A stretch of DNA of 64,000 nucleotides from the NCBI GenBank assembly GCA_001544595.2, contig FCOH02000001.1, positions 186,001-250,000 on the forward strand, in the 5' to 3' direction. Each line of letters opens with the position of its first letter. The first letter of the stretch is position 1. The DNA is from Caballeronia peredens (GTDB lineage: Bacteria; Pseudomonadota; Gammaproteobacteria; Burkholderiales; Burkholderiaceae). The notes under the pieces were generated by a model. The model had not been told where the DNA came from. It did no database searches and saw only the letters and a program-made list of their open reading frames with translations. Positions 52,766-61,589 of this stretch are shown here, in pieces. Made by a program: the position numbers and the translations under genes.

Positions 52766-52810
52766 GAATCACGCGAAGTCATTTTCTCGTCGCGCAGCGG
52801 GCCGGGCGCG

Positions 52811-53524
52811 CTACTTCACCTTGCCCGGCGTGATCTGCACGTGATCGAGCGCGGCCGCGACGAGTTCGTCGGCGTTGCGGATGCCTTGTGCCGATGCGGC
52901 CAACCCATTGAGACGGCCGTCGATCAACAGCAGCGCGAGTCCGTGCACGAAAGCCCACGCTGCGGTCAACGCGACGGCGCGCGTCGCGTCCATCGGGGCG
53001 AAGGTGTCCTTGCCCGTCGGCGCCGCGAGGGTTTCGTCGCTGAAAACGCCCGCGAGCGCGAGGCCGGCCGCCTTGCGGGCCTCGATCAGCGACGGACGGT
53101 TCGGATCGAACATCTCGCCCCTCGACATCAGGCGCATGAGGTCCGGATTCTTTTTCGCAAATGCGATATAGCCGCGTGCGATCGCGCGGCGCCGCTCGGC
53201 CGTTCCCTGGACATCCTCTGCGTGACTGGCGATGGACGCCGACAGCCGCATGAATCCGCTCGCCGCGAGTTCGCTCAGGACGCCCGCCGTATCGCCGAAA
53301 TGGTGTTGAGGCGCGGTATGCGAAACGCCGGCTTCGCGCGCGATTGCCCGCAACGTCAGGCCGCCGATTCCTTCGCGCTTGAGCACCACTTCGGCCGCCG
53401 CGAGCAACGCCTGCGGCAGCGAACCATGGTGATACGGCCTGAGTTGTTCGTCGACGGACGGCTTGGCCGAAGTCTTTTTGGCGCGCGGCGTGGTTGCCGG
53501 ACGGCGCGTGTTCGTGTCGCTCAT
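52811..53524 (-). CDS. TetR-family regulator
   Basis: Protein of 237 residues. The HTH is in the N-terminal part: PYHHGSLPQALLAAAEVVLKREGIGGLTLRAIAREAGVSHTAPQHHFGDTAGVLSEL. A C-terminal ligand-binding domain follows (TetR_C-type, ARGYIAFAKKNPDLMRLM). The first 28 residues are basic and low-complexity. It is divergent from the FAD monooxygenase gene at 53717, with TGGAAA/TTTCCA repeats in between. Confidence 0.92.
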   Translation of the reverse strand: MSDTNTRRPATTPRAKKTSAKPSVDEQLRPYHHGSLPQALLAAAEVVLKREGIGGLTLRAIAREAGVSHTAPQHHFGDTAGVLSELAASGFMRLSASIASHAEDVQGTAERRRAIARGYIAFAKKNPDLMRLMSRGEMFDPNRPSLIEARKAAGLALAGVFSDETLAAPTGKDTFAPMDATRAVALTAAWAFVHGLALLLIDGRLNGLAASAQGIRNADELVAAALDHVQITPGKVK

Positions 53525-53552
53525 GAATGCCGGTCGCGTGTGCGTTTTTACA

Positions 53553-53606
53553 ATGGAAACATAGTGTGTCCATTTTCCATCAGCAAGTCAATCTTTCCAA
53601 TGGAAA
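53553..53606. promoter_or_regulatory. TGGAAA/TTTCCA operator repeats
   Basis: ATGGAAA (53553-53559) faces TTTCCAT (53574-53580), and TTTCCA-A-TGGAAA forms a perfect 13-bp palindrome at 53594-53606. A -35-like TTGACA follows at 53613. Four half-sites between a TetR gene and its divergent neighbour are a strong operator candidate. Confidence 0.65.
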
Positions 53607-53716
53607 AATACTTTGACAAACGCAGCGTTCGCCAGCAATATCTTTTTCCTGGAATTATGTGCGGCGGCACGCGGCGCGGGTTTCCCTCATCCATCGGACG
53701 GTAACGAGGTTCCTTC

Positions 53717-54844
53717 ATGAAAGGCAACGTATTGATTTCGGGTGCGGGCGTCACCGGCCTCGCGCTGGCGTTCTGGCTGGATCGCGCCGGCTGGACGGTT
53801 ACGCTCGTCGAGCGTTCCGCCGAATTCAGGCGCGGCGGGCAGGCCGTCGATATCCGCGGCGTGGCGCTGGATGTCGTGCGGGCAATGGGACTGCTCGACG
53901 ACGTGCACGCGTTGCGCACGCAGTTGAAAGGTATGTCCATGCTCGACGCCGACGGCCACGAGATCCATCGCACGGACGAGCGCACGTATAGCGCGGGGCG
54001 TCTGGACAGCGAAGACATCGAAATATTTCGCGACGATCTCTGCGCGTTGCTGATGCGCGCGTTGAGCGAGCGCGTCGAGTTCATTTACGACGACAGCATT
54101 CATGCGATGAATGACCGAGACGATGGCGTGAACGTCGAATTCGCGAGCGGACTCGCGCGCCGGTTCGACCTCGTGGCAGGCGCCGACGGCATCTATTCCA
54201 ACGTGCGCAAATTGTGTTTCGATGCCGAAACCGAGATCGTTTTCCCTTTGGGCGTGGTGCTCGCGCTGTTCTCGACGCCGAATTCGATCGGCCTGAAGGA
54301 CTGGCAGATCGGACATCGCGTGGAGAGCTTCGGCTATGTGATCTACCCGAGTCTCGACCAGCGCGAATTGCGCATCGGCGTCGGATTCGAGGCGCCGGAG
54401 CCGCCGCTTTCGCGCGGCGATATCGATGCACAGAAGCAGGTCGTCGCGGAACATTGCGCGCATCTGAAGGGCGATTTCCCGCAGTTCATCGACGCGATGA
54501 AGACGACGGAACAGTTCTACTACAACGAGCTCGCGCAGATCCGCATTCCGTCGTGGTCGGTGGGGCGTGTGGTGCTCGCGGGCGATGCCGGATATTGCGC
54601 GTCGCCTTTTTCGGGGCAGGGCACGAGTCTCGGACTCGTCGGCGCGTTCGTGCTGGCTCATGCATTGACGCATGCGCACGATTTCGCGGCCGCGTTTGCT
54701 GCGTATGAAACGCGCATGCGGCCTTATGTGGATCTGAATCAGGCGCTCGTCGATCTCGATCGTCAGGGGCCGGTTCCGGACGAGCTGCTGGACGAAGCCA
54801 AGAACGGCATCGATCTGGCGGATCTTTTGAGCGCTCAAACCTGA
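53717..54844 (+). CDS. FAD-dependent monooxygenase
   Basis: Protein of 375 residues of the class A flavoprotein hydroxylases (PHBH/TetX-like). FAD motif GAGVTGLALAFWLDRAGW (residues about 8-25), the DG motif LVAGADGIYSNVRK, and the GD motif LAGDAGYCASPFSGQGTSLGLVGAFVLA. It hydroxylates an aromatic or polyketide-like substrate using NAD(P)H, or could inactivate a tetracycline-like drug. It is under the TetR operator region and 21 bases before an alpha/beta hydrolase gene, so they probably act together. Confidence 0.92.
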   Translation: MKGNVLISGAGVTGLALAFWLDRAGWTVTLVERSAEFRRGGQAVDIRGVALDVVRAMGLLDDVHALRTQLKGMSMLDADGHEIHRTDERTYSAGRLDSEDIEIFRDDLCALLMRALSERVEFIYDDSIHAMNDRDDGVNVEFASGLARRFDLVAGADGIYSNVRKLCFDAETEIVFPLGVVLALFSTPNSIGLKDWQIGHRVESFGYVIYPSLDQRELRIGVGFEAPEPPLSRGDIDAQKQVVAEHCAHLKGDFPQFIDAMKTTEQFYYNELAQIRIPSWSVGRVVLAGDAGYCASPFSGQGTSLGLVGAFVLAHALTHAHDFAAAFAAYETRMRPYVDLNQALVDLDRQGPVPDELLDEAKNGIDLADLLSAQT

Positions 54845-54865
54845 ACCGGACGGGAGAGGAACGTC

Positions 54866-55786
54866 ATGCCGCAATCCCGAACGATGCACGCGAACGGCAT
54901 CGACATCGCCTACGAAGTCTTCGGCCGCGACGACGATCCCGCCATTCTTCTCGTGATGGGCAACAGCGCGCCCGGCCTCGTCTGGCCGGATGCCTTTTGC
55001 GAGATGCTGGCGTCGGCGGGACTGCGGGTCATCCGCTTCGATCAGCGCGACACGGGCTGGTCGAGCTTTGTCGATTTCGATCGCGCGCCGTACACGCTGG
55101 ACGATCTCGCGCGCGATGCCTTCGCGTTGCTCGACGATGCAGGCGTCGCCCGGGCGCACGTGGCCGGGCTTTCGCAAGGCGGCGTCATCGCTTATCGCAT
55201 GGCGTTGCAGCAGCCGGCGCGCGTGGCGAGTGTTTCGATTCTGATGTCGTCGGCGGACGTGCGCCCGAAGAACGACGCGTTCGCGAACGCACCGCCGAAG
55301 GAAGGCGAGCTTGCGCGCCCCGCGGCGGACTACGTCGCGCGCGTGATCGCGCTCAATTCGACACCGCCGCGCGACGTCGACGAAATCGCGCAAAGGTTCG
55401 TCGACAACTTCCGTCTGGCCAAAGGACCGCGTTCGCCGTTCGATGAACCCGCGTGGCAAATGCTCGGCCGCGCGTTTGCGGAGCGTCTCGCGCTGCGTCC
55501 GGACGGGCTCACGCCGGCGCTGGCGAACAACAGCAATCACGCGCGCGCGCAGAAAGCCACGGCCACGCTGACCGCCGCCGACCTGTCCGCGATCGCGTTG
55601 CCCGTGCTGATCGTGCACGGCAGCGACGACCCGATCTTTCCCGCCGCGCACGCGCACTGGGCGGCAGCGATGCTTCGCGACGCGGAGTTGCGCATCATCG
55701 ACACGATGGGGCACGCGCTCGATCCCGCGTTCTTTCGCGCGGTCGCCGACGCGCTGACCGGCTTCTGTCTGCGGCCTGCACGCTGA
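54866..55786 (+). CDS. Alpha/beta hydrolase
   Basis: Protein of 306 residues. The nucleophile is Ser in AGLSQGGVIAYRMAL, the acid is Asp in HGSDDPIFP and the base is His in DTMGHALDP; the oxyanion segment is LVMGNSAPGLVW. It lacks an export signal. It is similar in layout to esterases and RdmC/aclacinomycin methylesterase-like hydrolases. It is in one operon with the FAD monooxygenase. Confidence 0.9.
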   Translation: MPQSRTMHANGIDIAYEVFGRDDDPAILLVMGNSAPGLVWPDAFCEMLASAGLRVIRFDQRDTGWSSFVDFDRAPYTLDDLARDAFALLDDAGVARAHVAGLSQGGVIAYRMALQQPARVASVSILMSSADVRPKNDAFANAPPKEGELARPAADYVARVIALNSTPPRDVDEIAQRFVDNFRLAKGPRSPFDEPAWQMLGRAFAERLALRPDGLTPALANNSNHARAQKATATLTAADLSAIALPVLIVHGSDDPIFPAAHAHWAAAMLRDAELRIIDTMGHALDPAFFRAVADALTGFCLRPAR

Positions 55787-55817
55787 GCGCGCCGCCGAAA
55801 ATTCCGACGGCGCGCTC
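55785..55817. terminator. Bidirectional terminator
   Basis: GAGCGCGCCG (55785-55794) pairs with CGGCGCGCTC (55808-55817); the pairing extends inward with one mismatch around an AT-rich loop. It starts at the hydrolase stop and ends just before the stop of the convergent gene. Confidence 0.6.
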
Positions 55818-55822
55818 GGCGC

Positions 55823-56116
55823 TTACCGGTTCTGAATCAACAGTCCGAGCGGCGCGAGCGGGCCGACCGGAATCAGCTCGTACTTCGCGAAGCCGCCTGC
55901 CGCGAGCGGCAATCCTTCGACTGTCGTCCTCGCCTGTTCGAGCGATTCGACGTTCATCAGAAAGACCACGCCCGGCCCGTCCTGCCGGTACCAGAACTGC
56001 TCGATTTTGCCGTCGAGATAGAGCTTGAGCGTGGCCGGCACCTCGTTCGGCATGATCCGCTGCCGCTCTTCCGGCGTGAGCGGCTTGCTGACCGATGCAA
56101 TAGCGATGACTTTCAT
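55823..56116 (-). CDS. YciI/muconolactone-isomerase-like small protein
   Basis: Protein of 97 residues with a ferredoxin-like dimeric alpha+beta barrel fold: MKVIAIASVSKPLTPEERQRIMPNEVPATLKLYLDGKIEQFWYRQDGPGVVFLMNVESLEQARTTVEGLPLAAGGFAKYELIPVGPLAPL is reminiscent of muconolactone isomerase and YciI families (only short parts of this are diagnostic: YLDGKIEQFWYRQDGPG and GLPLAAGGF). The ATG at 56116 has an ideal AAGGAGAT RBS. It is divergent from the GlxA-like regulator at 56226, its probable controller. Confidence 0.75.
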   Translation of the reverse strand: MKVIAIASVSKPLTPEERQRIMPNEVPATLKLYLDGKIEQFWYRQDGPGVVFLMNVESLEQARTTVEGLPLAAGGFAKYELIPVGPLAPLGLLIQNR

Positions 56117-56225
56117 GTTGATCTCCTTGAGAGGGTTCATTGCGAAGCGCAACGGAGATCAATGTAGCGGCGCGGCGGCAAAAGCTGTATCGTCGTAAGT
56201 GACAACTTTAGGGTCATTTACGCCA

Positions 56226-57191
56226 ATGCGCATTGCCGTACTCGCTCTCGACGGACTCTTCGATACCGGGCTCGCCGTCACACTCGACGCATTTTCGGCC
56301 GCGAACCGGCTCTCGGCACGCATGATGGGCGGCACGCCGCGCTTCGACGTATCGACGCTCGGCGTGCGCCGCCGGGTGCGCTCGGGGCAGGGCTTCGCGA
56401 TTCCCGTACAGGCTATTACGCCCGAGTCGAAACCCGACTGGGTGATCGTCCCGGCGCTCGGCGCGACCACGCCGGACCAGCTCGTTCCCGCACTCGCGCG
56501 GGCGGATGTGAGAAAGGCCATCGCGCAATTGCGGCGATGGCAAGCGGAAGGCGTGATGATCGCCGCTTCGTGCATCGGCACTTTTCTGCTCGCGGAAGCG
56601 GGCCTGCTCGATCATCGCGAAGCCACCACCACGTGGGCGCTCGCGCCGCTGTTCCGGCAGCGCTATCCGCACGTATCGCTCGACGAATCCCGCATGCTCG
56701 TGCCCACCGACATCGGCGTGACCGCGGGCGCGGCGCTGGGTCATCTCGATCTCGCGCTGTGGCTGATTCGCAAGGCGAGCCCGGAACTCGCCGCGCTGGT
56801 TTCGCGTTATCTGCTCGCCGATATCCGCACGTTGCAGGCGCCGTACATCATTCCGAATCATCTGGCGCAGGCCGATCCGCTGATCCAGCGTTTCGAGCGT
56901 TGGGCGCGCGATCGTCTAAAGGAGGGTTTTTCGCTGCAGGACGCCGCAGACGCGCTCGCGACAAGCACGCGTTCCCTGCAGCGCCGGTGTCAGGAAGTGC
57001 TCGGCAAATCGCCGCTCGCATACTTTCAGGATCTGCGCGTCGAACGCGCGCAATCGCTTCTGCATGGCAGCGGACTCGACATCGATGCCATCGCGGCCGA
57101 GGTCGGCTATGTCGATGGCGCGACCTTGCGCTCGCTGCTGCGCCAGCGTCTCGGCCGCGGCGTGCGCGATCTGCGCGCCGAACTGCGCTGA
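56226..57191 (+). CDS. GlxA-type regulator (DJ-1/PfpI domain plus AraC HTH)
   Basis: Protein of 321 residues. The DJ-1-like domain (about 1-185) starts MRIAVLALDGLFDTGLAVTLDAF and has the elbow cysteine in IAASCIGTFLLAEAGLLD. The AraC HTH (about 225-318) includes FSLQDAADALATSTRSLQRRC and DIDAIAAEVGYVDGATLRSLLR. The start at 56226 is preferred because it gives the canonical start. It is divergent from the YciI-like gene, with about 110 bases between them. Confidence 0.9.
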   Translation: MRIAVLALDGLFDTGLAVTLDAFSAANRLSARMMGGTPRFDVSTLGVRRRVRSGQGFAIPVQAITPESKPDWVIVPALGATTPDQLVPALARADVRKAIAQLRRWQAEGVMIAASCIGTFLLAEAGLLDHREATTTWALAPLFRQRYPHVSLDESRMLVPTDIGVTAGAALGHLDLALWLIRKASPELAALVSRYLLADIRTLQAPYIIPNHLAQADPLIQRFERWARDRLKEGFSLQDAADALATSTRSLQRRCQEVLGKSPLAYFQDLRVERAQSLLHGSGLDIDAIAAEVGYVDGATLRSLLRQRLGRGVRDLRAELR

Positions 57192-57270
57192 CGCGGCTCA
57201 AGTCTTCCGCGTGCCTGCCGTTAACCAGTCGTACCGCAAAGTCTTCAGAAAATATCAGGCAAGCGAGAGC

Positions 57271-58473
57271 ATGCATGTCGATCTCATCACCATCTATCTG
57301 CTAGCAATTGGCACGCTTCTCGCCAGTTGCGGCATGACGCTCTGGGAGCGTCGGACCCACGTTGCGCGCAAGAAAGAATTAGGGACACTGGCGGCGGCGT
57401 ACGCCACGCTCGCGGCCGGCTGCGCGGCGGTCTCCGTGCGCCACGAACTGCCCGGCGCGACCGGCTCGGCGCTCAGCAATCTCATCATGGTTTCCGGCTA
57501 TCTGCTGATTCTTCACGGAGTCGCCGTTTCGAACGGGCGGCAGTATCGCGCAGTGTCGGCGTGGATGCTGGCGGGCGTGGCGGTCGCGTGGAGCATCGCG
57601 GGCGTGCGCTGGGAAACGAGCATGTGGAACTACTGGAGCGCGATTCCAATTTCCGTCGCGTGCGGCCTGGCGGCGCGCGAACTGGTGCGCGGCAACGGGG
57701 CGAAGCGCGTTCAGTCGCGCGATATCGCGGCAATCGTGTCCGGCACGCACGCCGTGTTCTACGCCGCGCGGGCGTGCGTGCTGCCGTGGGCCGCGACATG
57801 GCTCGGACAGACCGGGCTCTCCGCCATCGCGAAGCTGACGATGTACGAGGGCGTCCTGTACTCGGTGATTCTGCCGATGACGCTGCTCAGGCTCGTGCGC
57901 GACGAAGCGCACGGCGAACTGCTGATGGAATCGCGCACGGATTACCTGACGGGTCTCGGCAATCGCCGCTGGTTCTTCGAAGAGGGCGCGCGCGCCATCC
58001 AGCGTGGCGACGCATCGCGGCCGGTGTCCGTGCTCGCGCTCGATCTCGACAACTTCAAGACGATCAACGACCGATACGGACACGACGCGGGCGACGAAGT
58101 CCTCAAATCATTCGCGCGCGTCGCGCGATCCGTGCTGGCGCAAGACGCCGTGTTCGCACGCATCGGCGGCGAGGAATTTGCCGTGGTGCTGCGCGATCAC
58201 GATCGCGTGCGCGCGAGAGCGGTGGGCGAGGCCGTCGCCGGGCGCTTCGCCCAAACGATCACGCACAGCGCGGAAGGCGCCGAGATTCGCGCGACGGTGA
58301 GCATCGGCATGGCGCAGTCCGGCGCGGAGGCGTCCACGTTGACGGACCTGCTGGCGGCCGCGGACCGAGCGTTGTACAGCGCGAAGTCGCTCGGCGGCAA
58401 CCGGCTCGAAGTCGCGCAGTTCGCCGCGCGTTCGCAGGCCGTCCGCGACAGCGTCGCGTGCAGCGGCCGATAA
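57271..58473 (+). CDS. Membrane-bound diguanylate cyclase
   Basis: Protein of 400 residues. The N-terminal half (about 1-215) has six or so hydrophobic helices (ITIYLLAIGTLLASCGMTLW, LSNLIMVSGYLLILHGVAV). The GGDEF domain (about 225-390) has LTGLGNRRWFFEEG, LDLDNFKTINDRYGHDAGDE and the active-site loop GGEEF, which is catalytically competent. The inhibitory RxxD site five residues before the loop is not visible (LAQD instead). It makes cyclic di-GMP in response to an unknown membrane signal. It is followed by a convergent small membrane protein gene. Confidence 0.92.
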   Translation: MHVDLITIYLLAIGTLLASCGMTLWERRTHVARKKELGTLAAAYATLAAGCAAVSVRHELPGATGSALSNLIMVSGYLLILHGVAVSNGRQYRAVSAWMLAGVAVAWSIAGVRWETSMWNYWSAIPISVACGLAARELVRGNGAKRVQSRDIAAIVSGTHAVFYAARACVLPWAATWLGQTGLSAIAKLTMYEGVLYSVILPMTLLRLVRDEAHGELLMESRTDYLTGLGNRRWFFEEGARAIQRGDASRPVSVLALDLDNFKTINDRYGHDAGDEVLKSFARVARSVLAQDAVFARIGGEEFAVVLRDHDRVRARAVGEAVAGRFAQTITHSAEGAEIRATVSIGMAQSGAEASTLTDLLAAADRALYSAKSLGGNRLEVAQFAARSQAVRDSVACSGR

Positions 58474-58488
58474 TCCGCCGCGATTTCC

Positions 58489-58725
58489 CTAGGTCGATTC
58501 GTCGTCCCGGACGAACAGCATCGAAATATAGAGAACTGTCGACACGGCGATGATTCCGACGCCGACGAACACCTTCGTCCGGTTGAATTCGAGGCCGCCG
58601 TTGATCGCCACGCCGATGCCGACGACGGAGGCGAGCGTGCCGATCGTCGCCAGGCCGACGTGCGCCTTGGTCAGAAACGCGCGACGCCGCCTTCTCCCCG
58701 CCTCGCTGAACGGTCCTCCTTTCAT
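58489..58725 (-). CDS. Small two-helix membrane protein
   Basis: Protein of 78 residues. A basic N-terminus (GRRRRRAFLTK) is followed by two hydrophobic segments (about 20-42 and 51-70), with the positive end probably cytoplasmic. It has a strong RBS (AGGAGG). I do not recognise the family. It converges on the diguanylate cyclase gene and is about 200 bases from the alkylsulfatase operon. Confidence 0.7.
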   Translation of the reverse strand: MKGGPFSEAGRRRRRAFLTKAHVGLATIGTLASVVGIGVAINGGLEFNRTKVFVGVGIIAVSTVLYISMLFVRDDEST

Positions 58726-58923
58726 CGCGTCCTCCTTGTTGTCGGTTTGGCTTCAGACGCTGCGCCCGCAACGATCCGCGTTTCGATGCGACGAGCGAAA
58801 CGAATCTATCGAAATAAGTGGTCGATTAATTTAATCGACTGCCGGACGGCTGCCTTTCCATTATCGATACATAAAAATCGCCGGCCGCACAAATGTTCGT
58901 CAATTCGCGCCTTGTCGCGTCGC

Positions 58924-60987
58924 ATGGAGAGAGCCGTGTCCAAGCCAATTCATCCGGAAGGAGAATCGCGCAGGGCGTTCCTGCGCAACGTTGCGGTGGC
59001 GGGCGCCGCGACCGGGCTCTCGGGCGTCGTCGGCGACGCGCTTGCCCAGACGGGCGTTCCGGCGGCGCCGACAGGCGCGGCCCCGAAACCGGCGACACGC
59101 GCGACGCTCGACATCAATCAGCAATACGCGAATTTCCTCTCGTTCGCGGATACACAGGATTTCGAGGACGCGCGCCGCGGACTGATCGCCACCCTGCCGG
59201 AGCCCGTCGTCATCAAGGGGCAGGGCGACATACCCGCGTGGAACCTGCAGCAGTTCGCGTTCGTGAGCGGCGGTCCGGAGAACAACGCGCCGCCGACCGT
59301 CAATCCGAGCCTTTGGCGCAATGCCAAGCTCAATATGAATCACGGTCTCTTTCTGGTCGTGGACGGCATCTGGCAGGTGCGCGGCTATGACCTTTCGGTG
59401 ATGAGCATTATCCGGGGCGATCAGGGATATATCGTGGTCGATCCGTTCATCACGACCGAAGTGGCCTCGACCGTGTGGAAGCGACTCGTCATTCCGCATC
59501 TGGGCGACAAACCGATCACGCACGTCATTTATACGCACAGCCACGTCGATCATTACGGCGGCGTGCGCGGGCTCGCGAGCGACCAGGATCTGCAATCCGG
59601 CAAAGTGAAGATCGTGGCGCCTGTCGGATTCACCGAGGCGGCCGTCGGCGAGAACGTGATCGCGGGCAACGCGATGGGGCGTAGGGCGAGTTACATGTAT
59701 GGCTCGCTGTTGCCGCGCAGTCCGACCGGCATCGTCGACGGCGGCCTCGGCAAGACGACGTCCGTCGGCACGATCACGCTGGCCTTTCCGACGATCTTCG
59801 CGGAAAAGACGGGCCAGAAGATGACGCTCGACGGCGTCGATCTGGAAATCCTGATGGCGCCCGAGTCGGAGGCGCCGTCCGAATTCATGTTCTACCTGCC
59901 GAAGTACAAGGCTTTCTGCGCGGCCGAGGATGCGACCCACACGCTTCATAATCTGTATACGCTGCGCGGCGCGAAAGTCCGCGACGGGCTGCTCTGGTCG
60001 AAATATCTTCAGTCCGCCATCGACATGTTCGGCGGCAATGCCGAAGTGCTCTTCGCCTCGCACTACTGGCCGACGTGGGGCAACGAGCGCATCGTGCCGT
60101 TTCTCGGCGCGCAACGCGACATGTACCGCTATCTGCACGATCAGACGCTGCGGCTCGCGAACATGGGACAGACGCCGCTCGAGATCGGCGAAGTCATTCG
60201 CCTGCCGGACAGCCTCGCGAAGCACTGGCATTGCCGCAGCTATTACGGCACGGTCTATCACGACGCGGTCGCGCAATACAACCTGCGGCTCGGTTTCTTC
60301 GACGGCGTGCCGGCCAACCTGCACCGGCTGCCGCCGACCGAGAGCGGCAAACGCTACGTCGAATACATGGGCGGCGCGGCGGCCGTGATCCGCAAGGCGC
60401 ATGCGTCATACGACAAGGGCGATTACCGGTGGGTCGCGGAGGTCATGAACCACGTCGTGTTCGCGGAGCCGCAAAACGTCGCGGCGAAACAACTGCTCGC
60501 CGATGCCTATGAACAGCTCGGCTATCAGTCCGAGTCGGCGCCGTGGCGCAATTTCTATCTGACGGGCGCGATGGAGTTGCGCAACGGCATTCAGAAAGTG
60601 CCTGCGCCGCAGCCGCAGAGTCCGGACACGATCCGCGCGATGCCGCTCGACATGTTCCTCGATTTCCTCGGCATCCGGCTCGACGCCGAGCGTGCGGCCG
60701 GCAAGACGGTGACGTTCAATCTCACGCTCACCGATACCAAGGAGCAGGTCGTGCTCGGCGTGGAGAACAGCGCGATTCATTACTCGAAGGGCCGGACATC
60801 GAATGCGGCCGACGCATCGATCACGATGACGCGCGAGGATCTCAACAACATCATGCTCGGCACGACCAATATGCAGAAGCTCGTCATGTCGGGAACGGCC
60901 AGGGTCGACGGCAACAGTCAGAAGCTCGGCGAGTTCCTCACCTGGCTCGACTCGTTCGAGTTCTACTTCAACATCGTCACGCCTTGA
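58924..60987 (+). CDS. sdsA: Alkylsulfatase, metallo-beta-lactamase type
   Basis: Protein of 687 residues, close to SdsA1 of Pseudomonas (about 650). A Tat signal (SRRAFLRNVAVAGAATG) ends near ALAQ. The zinc motif THSHVDH places ligands His205, His207, Asp209 and His210. The dimerisation domain (YVEYMGGAAAVIRKAHASYDKGDYRWVAEVMNHVVF region) and a C-terminal SCP2-like domain (NLTLTDTKEQVVLGVENSAI) follow. It cleaves alkyl sulfates such as dodecyl sulfate in the periplasm. ATG 58924 or GTG 58936 could be the start. It leads an operon with two unknown genes. Confidence 0.92.
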   Translation: MERAVSKPIHPEGESRRAFLRNVAVAGAATGLSGVVGDALAQTGVPAAPTGAAPKPATRATLDINQQYANFLSFADTQDFEDARRGLIATLPEPVVIKGQGDIPAWNLQQFAFVSGGPENNAPPTVNPSLWRNAKLNMNHGLFLVVDGIWQVRGYDLSVMSIIRGDQGYIVVDPFITTEVASTVWKRLVIPHLGDKPITHVIYTHSHVDHYGGVRGLASDQDLQSGKVKIVAPVGFTEAAVGENVIAGNAMGRRASYMYGSLLPRSPTGIVDGGLGKTTSVGTITLAFPTIFAEKTGQKMTLDGVDLEILMAPESEAPSEFMFYLPKYKAFCAAEDATHTLHNLYTLRGAKVRDGLLWSKYLQSAIDMFGGNAEVLFASHYWPTWGNERIVPFLGAQRDMYRYLHDQTLRLANMGQTPLEIGEVIRLPDSLAKHWHCRSYYGTVYHDAVAQYNLRLGFFDGVPANLHRLPPTESGKRYVEYMGGAAAVIRKAHASYDKGDYRWVAEVMNHVVFAEPQNVAAKQLLADAYEQLGYQSESAPWRNFYLTGAMELRNGIQKVPAPQPQSPDTIRAMPLDMFLDFLGIRLDAERAAGKTVTFNLTLTDTKEQVVLGVENSAIHYSKGRTSNAADASITMTREDLNNIMLGTTNMQKLVMSGTARVDGNSQKLGEFLTWLDSFEFYFNIVTP

Positions 60988-60996
60988 GAGGTGGTC

Positions 60997-61524
60997 ATGT
61001 GCGCCATCTGCAACTTCAGGATCGAATTCGGCGTCGGTCATCCGGCGGCGCTCACGGTGGCCGTCGCCACGCGTCGAGGTATCGAAGACGGACGTATCGA
61101 ACCGATCGAAGAGATGCAGGGTCCGCTTGGCGCGGCGCGCGCGCGCATGTCCGCGATCGAGGCGATGAATCTGCTGCAGGCACGCATCGAAGCAACGCTC
61201 GACGCAGAGCGGCTGCTCGCGCTGCCCGACTTCTATGTGTTCCTGATCGAGTCCGACACGTGGGGATTCTTTCACGCCACCACCGACGGCTTCGATCCCG
61301 ACATCGTTCCGGAAATGCCGGATGTCACGAGCACGGACGCGGCGCGGCGCAGCAATATCATCGTGGGTTCGGAGGCAGCCTTGCGCGCGTGGCTCGACGG
61401 GCGTCTGACCATGGACACCGCCTTGAGCGATTCGGTGTTTCACGTCGACGCGCCCGACGCGGCGCGTGCAAGCCTGACGAGCATGCTCGTGCTCGCCGAA
61501 ACCACGGTCGACGACGTGCGCTGA
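60997..61524 (+). CDS. Conserved protein of unknown function with N-terminal Cys-x2-Cys
   Basis: Protein of 175 residues, not recognised. It begins MCAICNFRIEFGVGHP, a Cys-x2-Cys near a His that could bind metal. The rest looks like a globular alpha/beta protein (LPDFYVFLIESDTWGFFHATTDGFDP), without signal or membrane segment. The ATG at 60997 follows the alkylsulfatase stop by nine bases and has a GAGAGG RBS, so the two are co-translated. A role in sulfate-ester metabolism is possible but unproven. Confidence 0.75.
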   Translation: MCAICNFRIEFGVGHPAALTVAVATRRGIEDGRIEPIEEMQGPLGAARARMSAIEAMNLLQARIEATLDAERLLALPDFYVFLIESDTWGFFHATTDGFDPDIVPEMPDVTSTDAARRSNIIVGSEAALRAWLDGRLTMDTALSDSVFHVDAPDAARASLTSMLVLAETTVDDVR

Positions 61525-61589
61525 GCCGCGTCTTTGTATCGGCTTCGACTGGCCGTGAACACGCACGACTCGCCTCGGGGGAACTTCGA

